Shown: positions 1 through 13,840 of the stretch, piece by piece
Numbering within the stretch: position 1 is the first letter of the stretch
How the letters are laid out: every line of letters begins with the position of its first letter
Origin: Polytrichum commune
Lineage: Eukaryota > Streptophyta > Polytrichopsida > Polytrichales > Polytrichaceae
Length of the DNA stretch: 64,000 nt
Reading direction: 5' to 3'
NCBI GenBank assembly: GCA_950295325.1
Contig: OX485803.1
Location: forward strand, 15,934,001-15,998,000
Position numbers and translations under genes: made by a program
The notes under the pieces: model-generated
What the model was told of the DNA's origin: nothing
The model's database searches: none
Seen by the model: the letters and a program-made list of their open reading frames with translations, nothing else

Positions 1-254
1 AAATCATCTATTATAATCATGTGATTGTCCTAATAAAACTTATCTAAAACACCTAGGTGAGACACAAGTCACCTTTTAAGTCGTCCTTGAGTGTTCCCTT
101 GGATTTGTTTGTAACCAAAATCTAAACTACATAACCACTCGCCCAACAAATGTACAAGCCCTATAATTGGACTCACTGGACGCATAACATGGGATAAAAA
201 AACCTCTAAAGTGAAAAATATTCCACATACAAGGAGGAACCATGACTACACAGG

Positions 255-598
255 CTCGGGGGGGGGGGGCAGTGTGTTAAAAAGTTAAGGATATAGGTGC
301 GAACAACCACTATTTTATAGGGGGGTATTACTTTCAATTCTCTTATTTTTTTCACATGCTATCATTATGTAAATTTCTACTTTGGGTCAATAGAAAAATG
401 GCTTGCATTACTTATAATTTCAAATTACCTATTATTCCATACCCTATAGTACTTTAAAGATGTCCAGTGCCATTTTTGATACCCTATATTACTCTTAAGC
501 CCAATTATAATTTTTTGCTCCCATGTTTTTAAAATACCCTATCATTTGTTCGCACGTATGTTGCTACTCCAACCAATGACTACCCCCCCCCCCCTGAG
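255..598. mobile_element. hAT-like MITE, copy 1 (344 bp)
   Basis: The element begins CTCGGGGG and ends CCCCCTGAG, so its G-run and C-run ends form short inverted repeats. A second inner match (GTGCGAACAA near both ends) extends the symmetry. It is flanked by a perfect 8-base direct repeat TACACAGG at 247-254 and 599-606, the target-site length typical of the hAT superfamily. There is no coding capacity. A second copy lies at 18631-18971 with an unrelated 8-base flank, which confirms the boundaries. Confidence 0.85.
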
Positions 599-606
599 TA
601 CACAGG

Positions 607-3600
607 GAAGCACACAAGAGTAGGAAAAAACTCTTAACCAAACACACAAGCACATGGCAAGGATTGACCTAAATTGAAAGGAAAAGGCATTTACCAAAGT
701 TTAGCCAATGTTGTTGCACTCCACACTACTCAACTCCACGACGAAGCTTCCAATATAAATAAGAGCCTTGGCTTGCACCCACACACACATCCATAATCTC
801 CAAACCTAACAAAACAAAGGCCAAAGACAAATACAATCATTATGGACAAGCGCAAGCACTAAGCCAAGTTTAAACTTATGTGAAGGGTATTATTTGTGGA
901 GAGAGGTAAGGCAAATTAATCTTGCATGGCAAACGCCAACATGCAACAAATGAACTTTGAAGAGATAGTTTAAATGGCAAAAACACCGAAAAATCATAAG
1001 ATATGGCAAGACTCGCAGTTGGTGAGAAGATTGTCACATTGGCATTTATCACATTGCATCACGTCATGCGATGCCAATGTGACGCCAAAAAACCAAAAAC
1101 ATCACGTCGGCCAAAGGTAAGTCCAATAATTTACCCCGGGGTAAATTGACTTAGTCAATAATTTGGTCAACTACAATAGATTTTTAAAATTCTGAACCAT
1201 TAGATCTTGTAGCCAACAAGATCTAAATATTCCATAAAATATTAATCGTTTTGGTTCCATTTTTAAATTGATTTTTGAATTTAAATTTGAAAGCCATTGG
1301 CTAGTTTGGTGACTATTACTAGTAGTCAAATTCTAGGGAATTCTATTAAAAAAATATCTAAAAGAAATTATGGATTGTTAGATCTTGAATCCAACAAGAT
1401 TTAATGGTCCATTTTTTGGGATTATTTTGAATTCTTTTGGATTTTTTTTAAAGTAGACCAAAAAATTTAAAATATTCTACAATAATATTTGTGTAGTAAA
1501 AAATATTACCACGTCATGGGGAGTCATGTCCCAACATGATGTACATGGTTCAATGTGATGTGAATTTCATGGGCCACGTCACGCCCATTTGCACATCTCT
1601 GTAGATTGGGCGGTGATGGTGATGAGGATGGGTATCTAGGTGGCACCAAGTGGTGATACCCTTGGTAAGTGGCCATACTTGCCCACATAGGTAGAGACAT
1701 TTGATATTTTCCATTTTGTTTTACAAGTGTGTCTTGATCTTGGTTTTAACAAGTAAAATGATTTTTTTGTTGAATAACAAACAGTAATTGTCACATGTGG
1801 CAAACAAAAGACACACAAGAAATGTAATTTTTTTAACCAACCAATCAACTTGACTAAAATATTAGAAAAACTCAATTATTGTTTTTTTTAATATATTTGA
1901 ATTCGAGTTGATCGTTTCAACAAATGTGGAGTAAATTAATTGAAAAATTAATCAAAAATTGAAGAGGTTGACGTGACTAAATTGACCAAGCTAATTAGAT
2001 CAATTCACCTCGTTAAATTTTTCCAGTTAATCTTGTTATAAAGGTAGAGCAATGTAACTCTAAATAATAATCCACATTGATAAGTGGTACCAGTGTGGCT
2101 ATTGAGGAATCAAGGTCCAATATGTACGAGGTCACCTTCATTACACATTTGACTAAAGGAGTTTAAACTTGATGTAAGCAAAGGATGTTATGCCACCTAC
2201 TTATTTACCTCACTACCATAAGACACACCCACATATTGACCATGGATGCCCCATACATGAACCATACCAATAAGTTTGGGTGCTTTTGAAATGCGAATTT
2301 CTGATGAATTTATGATATCTTCAAATAAACTTGCGGACTTCAAATCCCACTTCTTCACGAATATAGAATCAACCATTTGTCCACTTTTACTTGTGTCTCT
2401 TGTCAGTTTACAACAAATCTTACCATATATTCTACCACCCAATTGTGACTTACTTGTATAAGAATTTTATTTCTTATTCTTTTTTACTGAACCCTTCAAA
2501 TTATGAGTCCTTCTCACATAAGAATACACATTATTCACTTTCTATATGGATGATTACAAGGATAGAAAAACCACTTTGTGAAGCATGATTGGTAATAATA
2601 ATCTAAGGTCGCATATATTCATATAGTTGTTGTCCTAATACATAATACAATGACATTCTAAAATGTGCATTCATCCATAACTCAGGAAGTGGCCCCACAT
2701 GGCGGACTAAGACACAACTAAATTTTAAAAAAATAAAAAAAATCAACCAACTTGGAGCACACCAATCACAAGGTCACACTCCAAAGCAACTTTAGTGGTT
2801 AAGGCCAATGGGGACATAAGGCAAGTTGAGACGCAAGCTAGCATATGTATTGAAGCTTGTGTCCCCATAGTGAGAAATAAGAGAAAGTAGGAATGGGGTT
2901 TTGGAAAGCGAACCAATCAATATAGAAAGTTGGTGTGAGTTGAGTGGGATTGGCCATGGAATGTTTGTACCACCAAAGGTCACAACATTTGTGAGCCCAA
3001 GGCCTTATGTGTGCTAGGCTCGTGGTGTCTAACTTAGACAAATTGGGTCGACTCATAGCACTTTAATCTTTAAGCCCTAAATGCTCAAGTAAGTCTTCTT
3101 GGTTTCAAACAACATTTCATCATTTTATTAAGGTGCAAATGATTTATTTTAGACCACATCCGAGCATACATTATGCTAAAATACTTCATGAGCTTCATGA
3201 ATCCAATTCATAGTTGTATGATTTGAAGAATTCATAAGACAATGACATAATATAGCCGAGGTGTCATTTTTTGTCAAAAATATCACAAACATGTCATAAG
3301 CCCGTCACATATTTAAATTGTGCAACTTCTCCACAACTAGATTATTTGGCATGTGGGAGCCATAACAAAATTTCTTATTTTAGTAAGAACTTTAACAAAG
3401 AGGTAGAACTCACTCAAATATCTATAGATGCCAACCATTTATTTTCCTTGAAGAAACAATTTCTTAGTTAGATCAAAGAAGTCCTTCCCCACACATGTTG
3501 TCCACATGGTCCAAATTATGTACTCAACCTAACTTGTCCATAGCACATGACTAAAGTTAGTTGGTAGCAAAGCACATCTATTCATTTTAGCATGTGGGAC

Positions 3601-5339
3601 AACATAGGACAACATGCATCTCATAACTTTATTCAACACTCATGGTCACTTCTGGTTCACATATATTCACAAAATATCTTCACCAACATAGGGGTAAAAG
3701 CATGTCTATTAAAAACATGACTTTGTTTTTAATCACATTTAAATGGGTCCTATTGGACCAAATCAGGGTACGTGACCCTAAATTATGCTCCTTGGGGCAA
3801 TCACACCCCCTTACGTTTTTTAATCATGTGCGATAATGAGGTATTTAATGAGGGGATATTTATGCACCTATCAATATTTTTTCTCTCCCTATTTGTAGAT
3901 AAAAAGCTACTTTGACGTATTTTTTAGCACCCTATATTTATTTGTAATTATTTAGAGAGGTTAATTTTTGGCATTATTATTATTATTATTATTTTAAATC
4001 TTACATGTACCAAATAATGGACATAGTACTATTGCATTATGAACCCAACAATGTGAGCAACAAACATTTCATACCATTCAAATTATCATTCATTTGGTTT
4101 CAATTAGTTACACGAATCTTAAACTGTTCAAAGTACCATTCAAAACACAACCAATAGCACTTGGATACTAGTTAAAGGGTTACCAATAAACATGTAGATA
4201 ACATAATATACAAGCTGAAATAACTCAATTATAAACATGAATAAAACAAAACAAGGAGTACAATCAGTTATGACAAGACATTAAATTTTGCACAAGTATT
4301 GACTCCAAAAAAAATAAGGTTGCATTCAAATATAAGAAAGCTAAATACAAAAAATTAAAAACATTTATCTTGAATAAGTTCACAAACACATTCAACTATA
4401 GTCCCATTCAAACCTTGTAAGAAACATTTACAATGTGAAGGGTTAGAATACAACTATGCACCTTCCAATACTATCAAGGTACTGGAATTCAAACTAAAAA
4501 ACATTTTTTTCTTCTAGGCGCACTCTTAGGTCAGCTAAGGATTCTCCATTCTCCCCTTTATAAGTCCAATGCACTTTGGAGATGCTTCTTCATCAGTGAG
4601 TGTATACACCTTGATCTTCTTCATTCCCAAGCCAAATTGTAACCCTAAATTCAGACCTTGCAAGACCACACTGAAAACCCCAAAAAATAACTCGTAATCA
4701 CAAAATCAACAAAGAAAAAATGAACCATGAAATCTAAACCCTATCCCAAATACATGCAAAAAACATTGCAAAGGAAGTGGCCACTTTGCACTATCAATCA
4801 GCAGAAAGAAACCCTAGAAAATGCTCAGAAAATGCGTGACCTTGATGATCAAGAATTGAGGTTGTGACAAAATCAAAACCGATCGCCAGAAGCAATTGAG
4901 GTTGACAGTGAAGGTTGTTAGGTCCTAAGCATCCAACGAGGTCCCACAATGTTGCAAAATCCAATGGTTGTTGAGGAGCGCCAACACATTCCTTCTCAAA
5001 AAAATCCCTAAGACATTTCCCTACATACTAACGCATTTGATTCAAATTTGGACAGAAATTACACACTTTTTCATCCAAATAGTCAAACCCATAATTATTC
5101 TACTGATCCTACTACACACTTTTAGGGAGATCTTATGTCTGTGACCCTTTATCTTTGTTTTTATTGATTACAAAAATGAAGGAATTATCCACCACCCTAT
5201 TTTACATGTAATCATATAGGGGTCATAATTCCAATGCTATGGTAGATTTACTGAAATTATAAAATTTACCCTAAATGAATTAAATCAATCCTATTTTTTT
5301 TATCTCACGTGGTTTTTTAAAATTGCGATAGTCACCTCC
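607..5339. other. Gene-free AT-rich stretch
   Basis: No coding region, RNA gene or complete transposon is recognisable. Open frames are short and show no family resemblance. The stretch holds a diverged duplication near 1190-1440, a small ATT microsatellite near 3978-3996 and short A/T runs. It is probably decayed repeat DNA. Confidence 0.5.
1190..1440. repeat. Diverged tandem pair with TTAGATCTTG motif
   Basis: Two segments about 180 bp apart share a near-palindromic core: TTAGATCTTG, a short spacer, then CCAACAAGATCTAA (near 1200 and 1380). Each is followed by similar AT-rich sequence. This looks like an old tandem duplication of non-coding DNA. Confidence 0.45.
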
Positions 5340-7590
5340 TTGAGACAAGCTTATGGCCATAGTCTGGTTGCAATCCTCAATAACTCTCAAACTTTTCCAC
5401 TAACCTTCCTCATCCTCTTCGTAGTTTATTGGTCTATCTCAATGCTCATGGCCATCATCAATAATCACACAAGACATAACTCTTACTTTCAGAATATTGC
5501 AATGTCAATCATACTTCCATTTAAAAAAGCTAAGTCAATTGCCTACAATGCTTTCAACCGGTCACTTAGCAAAGTTGTTGTAACATTTTTTGAATTTGTA
5601 TCACACAATTTTTCCTATTCCACCCACCTCTCAAGTTACTTGCTTGGATGTGAGTCTATGGCTGATTTTAATCATTGAGTTTCGACACCTACTGCCTATT
5701 GCTACTATACACTGAGACTATGCAGAATTTTAAGTTAGGAAAATAGCCTAATTCTCCAATGGCCGACCTCCTCCTTATTGTAGGGAGAGGGTGGAGGAGG
5801 TGGTTATGGCAATCCTCTTAAAGCGGCAATAGCCCCCCAAATCCACTTGGGATGCACTACTAATTGCCTATTGCCTGCTAACTCTCATTAGTTTTTGAAA
5901 GTTAGCCTACATGCCAGGTTATAGCCAAAAATATTGAGCTTACAAGAAGGGTTGGTTCCACAAATCACGATGCATTGGCATTCATGTGGGCCCTAGAAGA
6001 GTTGAAAATTCTATTGGGGATTTTTGAGTTACTAGCAGTAAATCCATCATTCTATGTGTCTAGATATAGTGCAATAATACAAATAGCGGAGCATCACCAC
6101 AAATTTTATGCCAACAAAATAAAAATAAAAAATACTTTGAATGTACCAATACAACAAAAAGATATTGTGAAAATCCTGATAATGATTGAACAAAATGAAA
6201 CAGACTTTATTAGAGCAAGGAAGGAATTTAAAATTGAAGACTTAACAATTTTTGCAAAGGCGGCCAAATGTCACCAATGGCTCAAAACATACCATAATGA
6301 CACAATTCCTCTAAAGTTCTTCAAAATAGGTGTGCAACACTATGTAAACATCACCCTCAAAATTTCAAAGCAACAATTACAAGGAAATATTATTTCATCC
6401 ACAACTTGGAGACAATGCTTCTATTCCCCTCATTGAATCCAAGACACGAAAAGGTTGCAAAAAGATCTTGAGGGTAAGATTTAGAGAGGGGAGGAATAAA
6501 ATGCTGACACTTAAAAACACTTTCAAGCATTGTCAAGTATGAGTAAGAGAAGATTAAAAAAGAGGTAAAACAAAGTGGCCACCACATATGAACAACACCA
6601 AAGAAGCAGAGTGTTTGTAGCAGCTAAACAATCACAACACTGAGGACACCCAAAAAAAGGGGGGGCAATTGCCGAGACCACCAAAGACGGTGTCGTGATG
6701 TGGGCCGGTTATTGGTTAAAATGTAGGCATTTACGTGTGTTATTATTATTCTGAATATGTATGTGGATGAAGATTAGTATGATCATGTTTTAATTAGTTG
6801 TTTAGTTGAGAACCGGTCTTGAGTTTAAGACCAGTAGGGCTTAGTAAGAAAAACTTGGTAGAAATGACTTGGTAGGAAGGACTTGTAGTTAGGATTAGGG
6901 AATCTTCAGGTTTATTAGCGGCATCTATTACCTAGCCGTTTGGGGATCATTGATGTCCTAACTCCAATGGTTTCATGTTAGTCGAAGAGAACAAGAAGAA
7001 AGTGGATTTAAGGGTTGGTGGGCTTTGTGAGTTGAGCATTCGGAGTTTGTGAAGTTGAAGACCTTAAAAATGTTTGGAGGAGCTTGGAGGCATCGATGAC
7101 CTTGGAGTTTGGAGGCATTGAAGACCTTGGAGGATTTTGAAGACGTCGAAGACATTAAACGAGCGGTGGAGACCATTGACGAAGCTATAAAGACCATTGA
7201 AGAACATTGGTAAGAGAGGCCTAAGAACATTATACGAGTAACAGTGAACTATAAGTGATGCATAAGCGATGGAAGAAACTTGAGTGATGGAAATAATAAG
7301 TTGTGATGTATAAGTGAAGAAATGAGGTTTGAGTAGTTTGAATGAAGGATGGAAATTTTAGATTTAAATATGGGAGTAAGTGGATATTACGATCCATCAA
7401 ATTAGTATCCAATTTATAAGAAAATTTCATATTCAATAAAATAAAAATATTTTTGTAAAAAAACGAAACATTAGACTAACTTGTGTTTTTTGAACATATT
7501 TAGATTACAAAACTTACACTACTAAAAGTCATGTGCTTCTAGGCAAACAAAAAATTAACAAGAAGATAATGGAATAGAAAATAATGAGCT
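5340..7590. other. No recognised gene; isolated open frames
   Basis: The longest open frame is 153 codons at 5975-6436 (+), rich in Lys, Ile and His. I recognise no domain in it and see no supporting splice or promoter context. A 112-codon frame at 5340-5678 (+) is likewise unrecognised. Both could be remnants of an old element, or chance frames. The rest is AT-rich non-coding DNA. Confidence 0.35.
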
Positions 7591-7679
7591 TATATGGGAG
7601 GGGCCCCATCATATCTAAGAATCAAACTTTTAGCCACTTGCATCAGGTATTATGAGGGCTTTAAAGCCATAACTAGAAT

Positions 7680-7815
7680 ATCAACCACCCGCAATAGATC
7701 TCCCGAAGGCTTCTTAACCAGGAACGAGGATATCGATCACCATATCGGGTATCCCAAAGGCTTCAAGACAGTAATCCAAGATATCGATCACCTGTAACAG
7801 ATCTTCCGGGGGCCT
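7680..7815. repeat. About 50 bp tandem repeat, roughly 2.5 units
   Basis: Successive units each carry a short CCCGAAGGCTTC-like core and end in GATATCGATCAC (near 7730 and 7785). A partial third unit (AGATCTTCCGGGGGCC) follows. The units differ at several positions, so this is an old minisatellite. Confidence 0.6.
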
Positions 7816-7894
7816 GAGCGCCATATCTTAGGGGAATAACTAGGTATTGGTCTAAGGGAAGATTAATAAACCATATAAAGCTTGTAAATCACTA

Positions 7895-8015
7895 ACATAG
7901 TGAGCCATCGAGCCAGTACTACGATGAGTGACCCATGACTTTGTGAGCCACTTGAGATTGGTGAGCCACTTAGTAAGCCACTTGCAAAGTTAATGGGCCA
8001 CTTAGTATTAGTAAG
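7895..8015. repeat. Degenerate GAGCCACTT minisatellite
   Basis: The words GTGAGCCACTT, TAAGCCACTT and GGGCCACTT recur at irregular 20-30 bp spacing. There is no coding capacity and no obvious structure beyond the repetition. Confidence 0.5.
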
Positions 8016-8082
8016 CTCCAACTAGATTAGTGGACCTAGTGTCAATTAGGCCACCTAGGTGAGGAAAAACAGAGGCAGATGC

Positions 8083-8200
8083 ATGGGGGGGGGGGGGTGA
8101 CTCCTTGGAGACAATTATATATCACGTGCGACCGAGGGGTATTATTGTAGGGCGTATTTTGATGGCCCAAACTAATAAAATGGATCTTCCATTACCTAAT
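8083..8200. repeat. Possible diverged end of the hAT-like MITE
   Basis: A poly-G tract followed by TGACTCCTTGGAGAC, then CACGTGCGACC and a GGGTATTAT-like stretch, resembles the inverted right end of the elements at 255-598 and 18631-18971. No matching second end or target duplication was found, so it may be a truncated relative. Confidence 0.35.
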
Positions 8201-8872
8201 TATCTAATTCATGGTGTTTTGAGAATCCACATGATTACTTACAAATCGTGAAGGGGGTAATTTTAAGCCCCTCAATTCATTGTAACAAATTGAAATTCTA
8301 GAACCATTTCAGGAAACCAGGGTCCTTGTCATTCAAGCTCGCATTCCAGTTTCACAACTTGCCATTCGACGTGGCAATCAGGTTCAAACTCCGACTCAAT
8401 TACAGACATCAAGAAGTAATTAAGTTTCAAGCAGACAACGTGAATGAAGGAATCTGTCTAGCAAACAATGAGTCCAAAAGTGATTCAAGCTTGTGAATCA
8501 ATCTGGAGTGTCGACAAACCTTTGGCTTCTGAGTTACAGCCAATCCTTGCCAGACTTTGAAACAAAACTCTGATTCCAGCTCATATACCGAACTCATGGC
8601 CACATTCAAACCTCCAAAGTCAAGGACACGAGGCCTTCTATTCTGTCTTCAAATTGAGATATATATTTTCCTCGAAACGAAGTTCACGTTTCAGTGTCCG
8701 AGGACATTGTGGCTCGGACTAGATTGTGGGTTTGTTTCATTGAAAGAACAAGCAGACTCCGGTTTTCGATAAGAGCCTTACCCTGGTCTCCTTGTTGGTG
8801 CTCTCACTCAAGGGTTCCTCAAGTCTCCCTGCCAATCAAGCTCCAGCAGCTACACCCTCCTTCTTCCAGGGC

Positions 8873-10124
8873 CCGGGGTGGCAACTAGTGCAAAATAATT
8901 TGTAACAGATAATCCATTCATATTATCCTTGTACATTCATACCAAAGAATAATTTTACAGAGCTTAGAACGGAGTGATGTACTGCACATCAAGGCCATCC
9001 ATAATACGTAATAATTTGAACATAATGTGGACTTTTTCTTAGACGCAGGGGGATTCGTCCATAATCTGATCTCCATCATGCCTAATTATGATTTATATAA
9101 TCTACAAAAGTTTGAAGATAATGTAGATTATTTTGGCTTGTAAGCCCTAACCCTACCTCTCCGCCCAGTTTTTCTCGGTGGCTTCTCTCCTTCTCTTTTG
9201 AAACTCTTCAACCCGTTTGTAGAGCGCCCGTTTGTGCACACAACATTATGAGCCTCACCTTTGAGTTTAGGGTTTTGGGGTTTAAGGTTGCTTGTCGTCC
9301 TCCTCTTCTCCAATCTTGTGTAGAGTTTTTTTGGCCAGGCTGTGTATTCTGATGTGGAAACCTTGAAGAGCAGGCCTGGAACGATCAAGAGAGATTGGTG
9401 ATCATCGAGTGCCGTGATTATTCCGATTGTCAGTGCTTATAAGGGTGCACAATAGCGGTGCATCGCCTTCCATGCTCTCTCGCAAAGTTAGAAATCAATC
9501 AGGTGCAAGAGGGCCAGTCGGTTTCTGGTCCCTGGCTTTGGCAGGAATTAAGCATAGTGCAGGAAGAGAGTACCTACATTGCGTTGCTTGTTGTCCTCCC
9601 GTTCTCCAATCTTGTGCAGATGTTTTCACCAGGCTGAATTTTATGATGCGAGAGACCTGAATCGGTTTGAAACGCTTGCATGCTGATTGCACAAGTTGGG
9701 TGCAGAAAGGCCAGTTGATTTCTCATCACAAGTTCTTGATGAAATTAAGCACAGCGCAGGATCAGATCATATAGCGTTTGCTTTCTGTCTTCCGCTGCTT
9801 CTCCTTGCGTACGTGTTTCGCCAGGCTCAACTGCACACCCCTTTTTCGGATCGATCCACACATGGTTCATGCTTGAATGCAACTCATATTTACATTTCCA
9901 TGTATAAGAAATCGTCTTCTGCAGCACTGAAGCAACAAGATTTCATCCAGAAGTGGTCAGATTATCAAGAGAATTATAATTTTTTTTTAATTATTGAAAA
10001 AATGAATCCAGATTATTTGAAACATAATATAGATTATATCTATGATTATGTGTACATAATCTATACCTTTGTGAAATTTTTGGACAAGCCCCTTGTAATT
10101 ATTTGTTTGAGTTGCCACCCCGGG
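8873..10124. mobile_element. TIR DNA transposon, 1.25 kb, hAT-like by target site
   Basis: The left end CCGGGGTGGCAACT and the right end GTTGCCACCCCGGG are inverted copies, and a looser inverted match continues inward (AATAATTTGTAAC against TTGTAATTATTTG). Flanks are TCCAGGGC (8865-8872) and TCCAGCGC (10125-10132), an 8-base duplication with one mismatch. Inside are three diverged copies of a block of about 95-190 bp (near 9290-9385, 9485-9660 and 9690-9835). Each includes a CTTCTCCAATCTTGTG-like or CTGCTTCTCC stretch and CCAGGCT. Open frames of up to 160 codons cross these repeats but show no transposase motif, so the element is non-autonomous. Confidence 0.7.
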
Positions 10125-11299
10125 TCCAGCGCCAGTCCACCACTTTGTCTAGTATCCTCCTCCATCTAGCGTGGGAGAAAAGAGTCGGGTAGGGTTTGGT
10201 ATTGGAGGGAGTGATTTTACGGTAACGTACATTCCCTGAGAACTAGCCTTGATTCGGCCAACAGGGCGATTACAACTCCCAATGCAATAATATTGGATGT
10301 ATTTCAAATATTGTTTGGGCTACATAAACAGGCAAATATGGATCTAAAACTACCCACAACAAATAAACCTCATTGTGTTGTTGTGAATGCATGCCGTATT
10401 CAAATATTGATGTGTTTTGGGATGTATTGCTCACTATGTCTTCACTATCTGTTCCAAAAATCACTATGTTTTGGTTGTGACATACTCGTTTTGCGTCCAT
10501 CTTCCGAAGTGTTGTATGTTTGGAATAGTTGTGCTCGTGTAGAGTTTGCATGATCACAAAAATTTGCACAATCTTTTTCTCATTTTTGTCCTCTTCAATT
10601 ATTTGGTGCTAGAGAAAAGTAGCGAAGTCTTTCTCCTGCGCCTTCTATGTGGTGTAGCATGATCTAGTTCTTGCATTTGCGAAGGTGGAAGCATCAATAG
10701 CATTTCACTAAATGTGTTTGTCTCTTTTCCTTGATGCTATCAAAACTTCTTGATATATACATCTCTTGACGTTCAAGGGTTGGATTCACATTCACATTCC
10801 TCTCACAGGGTTTACATTTGTCATGTGCCACTTCCTAATTCCACTTCGAATAGTCCTATTATTTTTAATTACATAGGCTATTATAAAAGTCCTCTTGATA
10901 ATGATGGCATGCATCGCATTCTTTGTAATTATTATATTCCTCCAAATTAAGGTCGTGACCCATATTTTTGTTGACATTGCTATTCTCCAATTATATCCAT
11001 ATTCACCTGTTCTTACACATTATTAAATTTCAAGTATTGTCTCTTGCTTACAAATAGTCCATCCACCACACATTTTAGTGTGTATCTATTATTCCCATTC
11101 TTCTTAGTGGCTACCATTAGAGTTCATTGCGATCCTTTTACTTAGTCTCTTCAAGGCAATGGTCATGTTTGTATCTCAAAGGATTTGCTAAGTTTGAGGT
11201 TCAATCTCTAGCTAGGAACCATGTACGTGGAGCAAGAGATATTGTCTAAGGACTATGATATATTTCAAACAATCTTGATGCAAATAAACATAAATCAAG

Positions 11300-13840
11300 A
11301 TGTTCATGTCTAGATTTTGGGTCCATGATCATTTGGGGTTATAGATCTCTTTGATTCCCAGATGCATTGCCAAGCATTCATCATTGTTCTAACAAACAAG
11401 TTTGGTACGTTGACGGTCCAAATCTCTAGTGTCATCACTATTAAATTGGAGCCTAGTAAAAATGGTGTTCTTGTGTTGTTTGATTCCAATGCTAACATTT
11501 GTCCAACAATTAATCTTTCTGACACATCGTCTTTCCTTTTAGAAATGCAACTCCTACTACTTTCAATGTCTTAGTAGATGTTGATAAAACTCCATACAAG
11601 CATGTGTACATGAAGTTGACCTGCCAAGGAACTCCATCTCAACGTCCACTATTTCACCCTCTTTCATCATCGTTGGGTTTGAATATTGTAGAGGCATTAA
11701 AACTAACTAAGTCTACAAAAAAATCTAAATTAGATCCTACAATTGTTTATTTGAACAACATTGATGTTTATGAGGTCAAAGTACTAACCATCATCTTAAG
11801 TTTATCATCAAGTGGCAATGGCGTGTTGTTTGTGTTATCTCATGTGGCTATGGGAGTCCCAAGTGTTTATGGATGTTCCATGAATGGTATGGATGTATGG
11901 ATGAGATGTGTAATGAACACCTCTGATGTACAACAACAAAATTTAATATTCAAAACAATTTTGGCTTTCCATTCGGGCGTTTTTCTTGTGCTAGTCATCT
12001 TCAATGCCCAAATAAGTATAATTGTGATTACAACAAGTATTGCAAATGGGGGGTTTGCAATTGCAGCAAATAAATTGGATTGACTCTCATCTCATTTTTT
12101 GTTGGAGGTGTGGCCCAAAATAAATCCAAATTGGAGTGTAAGATATACCGCTCCAATTCTGTGTGATTGTTTGTACCATGCTCGCATATTATATGTTCAC
12201 TCCACATCCCTCGGGATGTCAAGGGCTTGTATTCATCTGGGTGTGCGTGACCACCATATCTCTATTGGCACTGGCCATAAGCCATTGGATATGTCTTACT
12301 AATGTGTTGTTAATAAGGTCATGAAAACACCCATTGCCAAGAACTCTGCTAATGTAATGGCAATGAGCAAACAATTTTTGGTAGACCACCTTCTTAGATA
12401 TCCATCAAACGGCAAAGACCATCACCAAGCATGTTTATCTTTAGAGGTGATTATGGATAAATTTAGTACTCTAGCCTCCCCAAATTGTTGTAACTTCATG
12501 TCCAATTCAAAGCAATTTGTACGTAGTAGAATGGGCACAATGATAGTATTATGGCTCTCAATATCATTCGGGTTTCAAGTACATACATGGTAGCAAGTTC
12601 CTTGGATAATACAAAGATAAAGTGTTTGTCTTCAAATATCAATGGACCTTCCAAGAAGTGGTATGGATCTTGTAAAATGTATATAGGTCAGAGAGGACAT
12701 GGAGAATTCATGGATAAGGTTTGAGAATATGATAATAAATAAACGTGCGGAGATGCCAACATGTAACCTTGTAAGGATGGTACACAACAAGTGCCTACAA
12801 CAATCCAGCAACAAGATGACTTGCATAGATGAAGCGATAGTCAATGATTTGATTTGTGCATTCATGCAAATTGCAAATTACAGGTCTTGGTTGAAAGGGG
12901 ATCTACTGGTAAAGGCCCCGATTTGGCGACCTTGAAATTGAAGGTTGCAGCGAGGTATAGAGATCCCAAGATTCTCGCAAATATAGTGAAGTCATTTTCT
13001 AGGGTAGAAGATCTTAGCACTAGGGATTGTGCCTTGGAGGGTTCAAAGCTATTTGGGTCCACCAAATGGAAGTTGGGTTTGTCACTCAGTGCTAATTGTG
13101 AGTCACATTGACCCAACAAAGTTAACTACTTAAATCTTTGCCCTAAAGGCCGTTCCAAAAGGGCATGCATAGAGGAGTCTTTAAATTCTTCATAGCGTGG
13201 TGTGGCTCATATCACATATGTTTTAGAGATAGATTGCCCTCCTTTACAATGGCATATTGTTAGATTCCCCCCTAACTCAGCCAAAGAACGATGGGCAATG
13301 CAAGCCAATACAAGTACTTTGTGCAAAGCCAAAATCGGTACTAGCAAGCATGGAACTACTATTCCAACTTACAAAGGATTGAAAAAAGTGATGGAGATGG
13401 AATAGTTGTTGGTTGGCTAGGTCATGCTATTTTTTAAAGGTCAAGTAGGACATGAACTTTTTGTGCGCTCCACCAATAATGTGAAGTATGAGTTTTGGTC
13501 CTACCTTGACAACATCAAGTGTTGTGTGAAAGGCAACAAGAAGTATGTGGTGGATTGGCCTATAGTACCCAACACATGGCTAATGAAGATATTAGGTACC
13601 AATCTCTTGAAGGTGAAGGTGTTGTCGCTTGAGGACATTGGGTTCCAATTGAAGCAAAGGGAGGTCCTCTTGCCACGACATAGGTTTTCAACAATTGACG
13701 CACTCCCCATTCTTTGGTCTCATTTCCATGTACCCCCAAACCCATATAGCCATCCAACTTCCAAGTTCTCAAATGCAGTGCGTGACGTCCACAGTAGATT
13801 ACAAAAACAAATGGGAGATATCAAGCAAGTGCTCTAATCA
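11300..13840 (+). pseudogene. Decayed transposon-type coding region, family unknown
   Basis: Coherent protein-like segments run along the plus strand but are broken by stops and frame changes. The first block lies around 11362-12083, with a cysteine-rich stretch at about 11985-12067 in one frame (Cys residues spaced as in a zinc-binding module). Frames at 12099-12302, 12321-12593 and 12699-12935 share one phase and are separated only by single stops or a short shift. In the gap near 12560-12620 the neighbouring frame carries the continuation. Further unrecognised frames follow at 13202-13405 and 13424-13837. A Cys-rich N-terminal part followed by a longer conserved-looking body suggests a dead transposase or other element protein. 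I could not place it in a named superfamily and found no ends. Confidence 0.5.
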
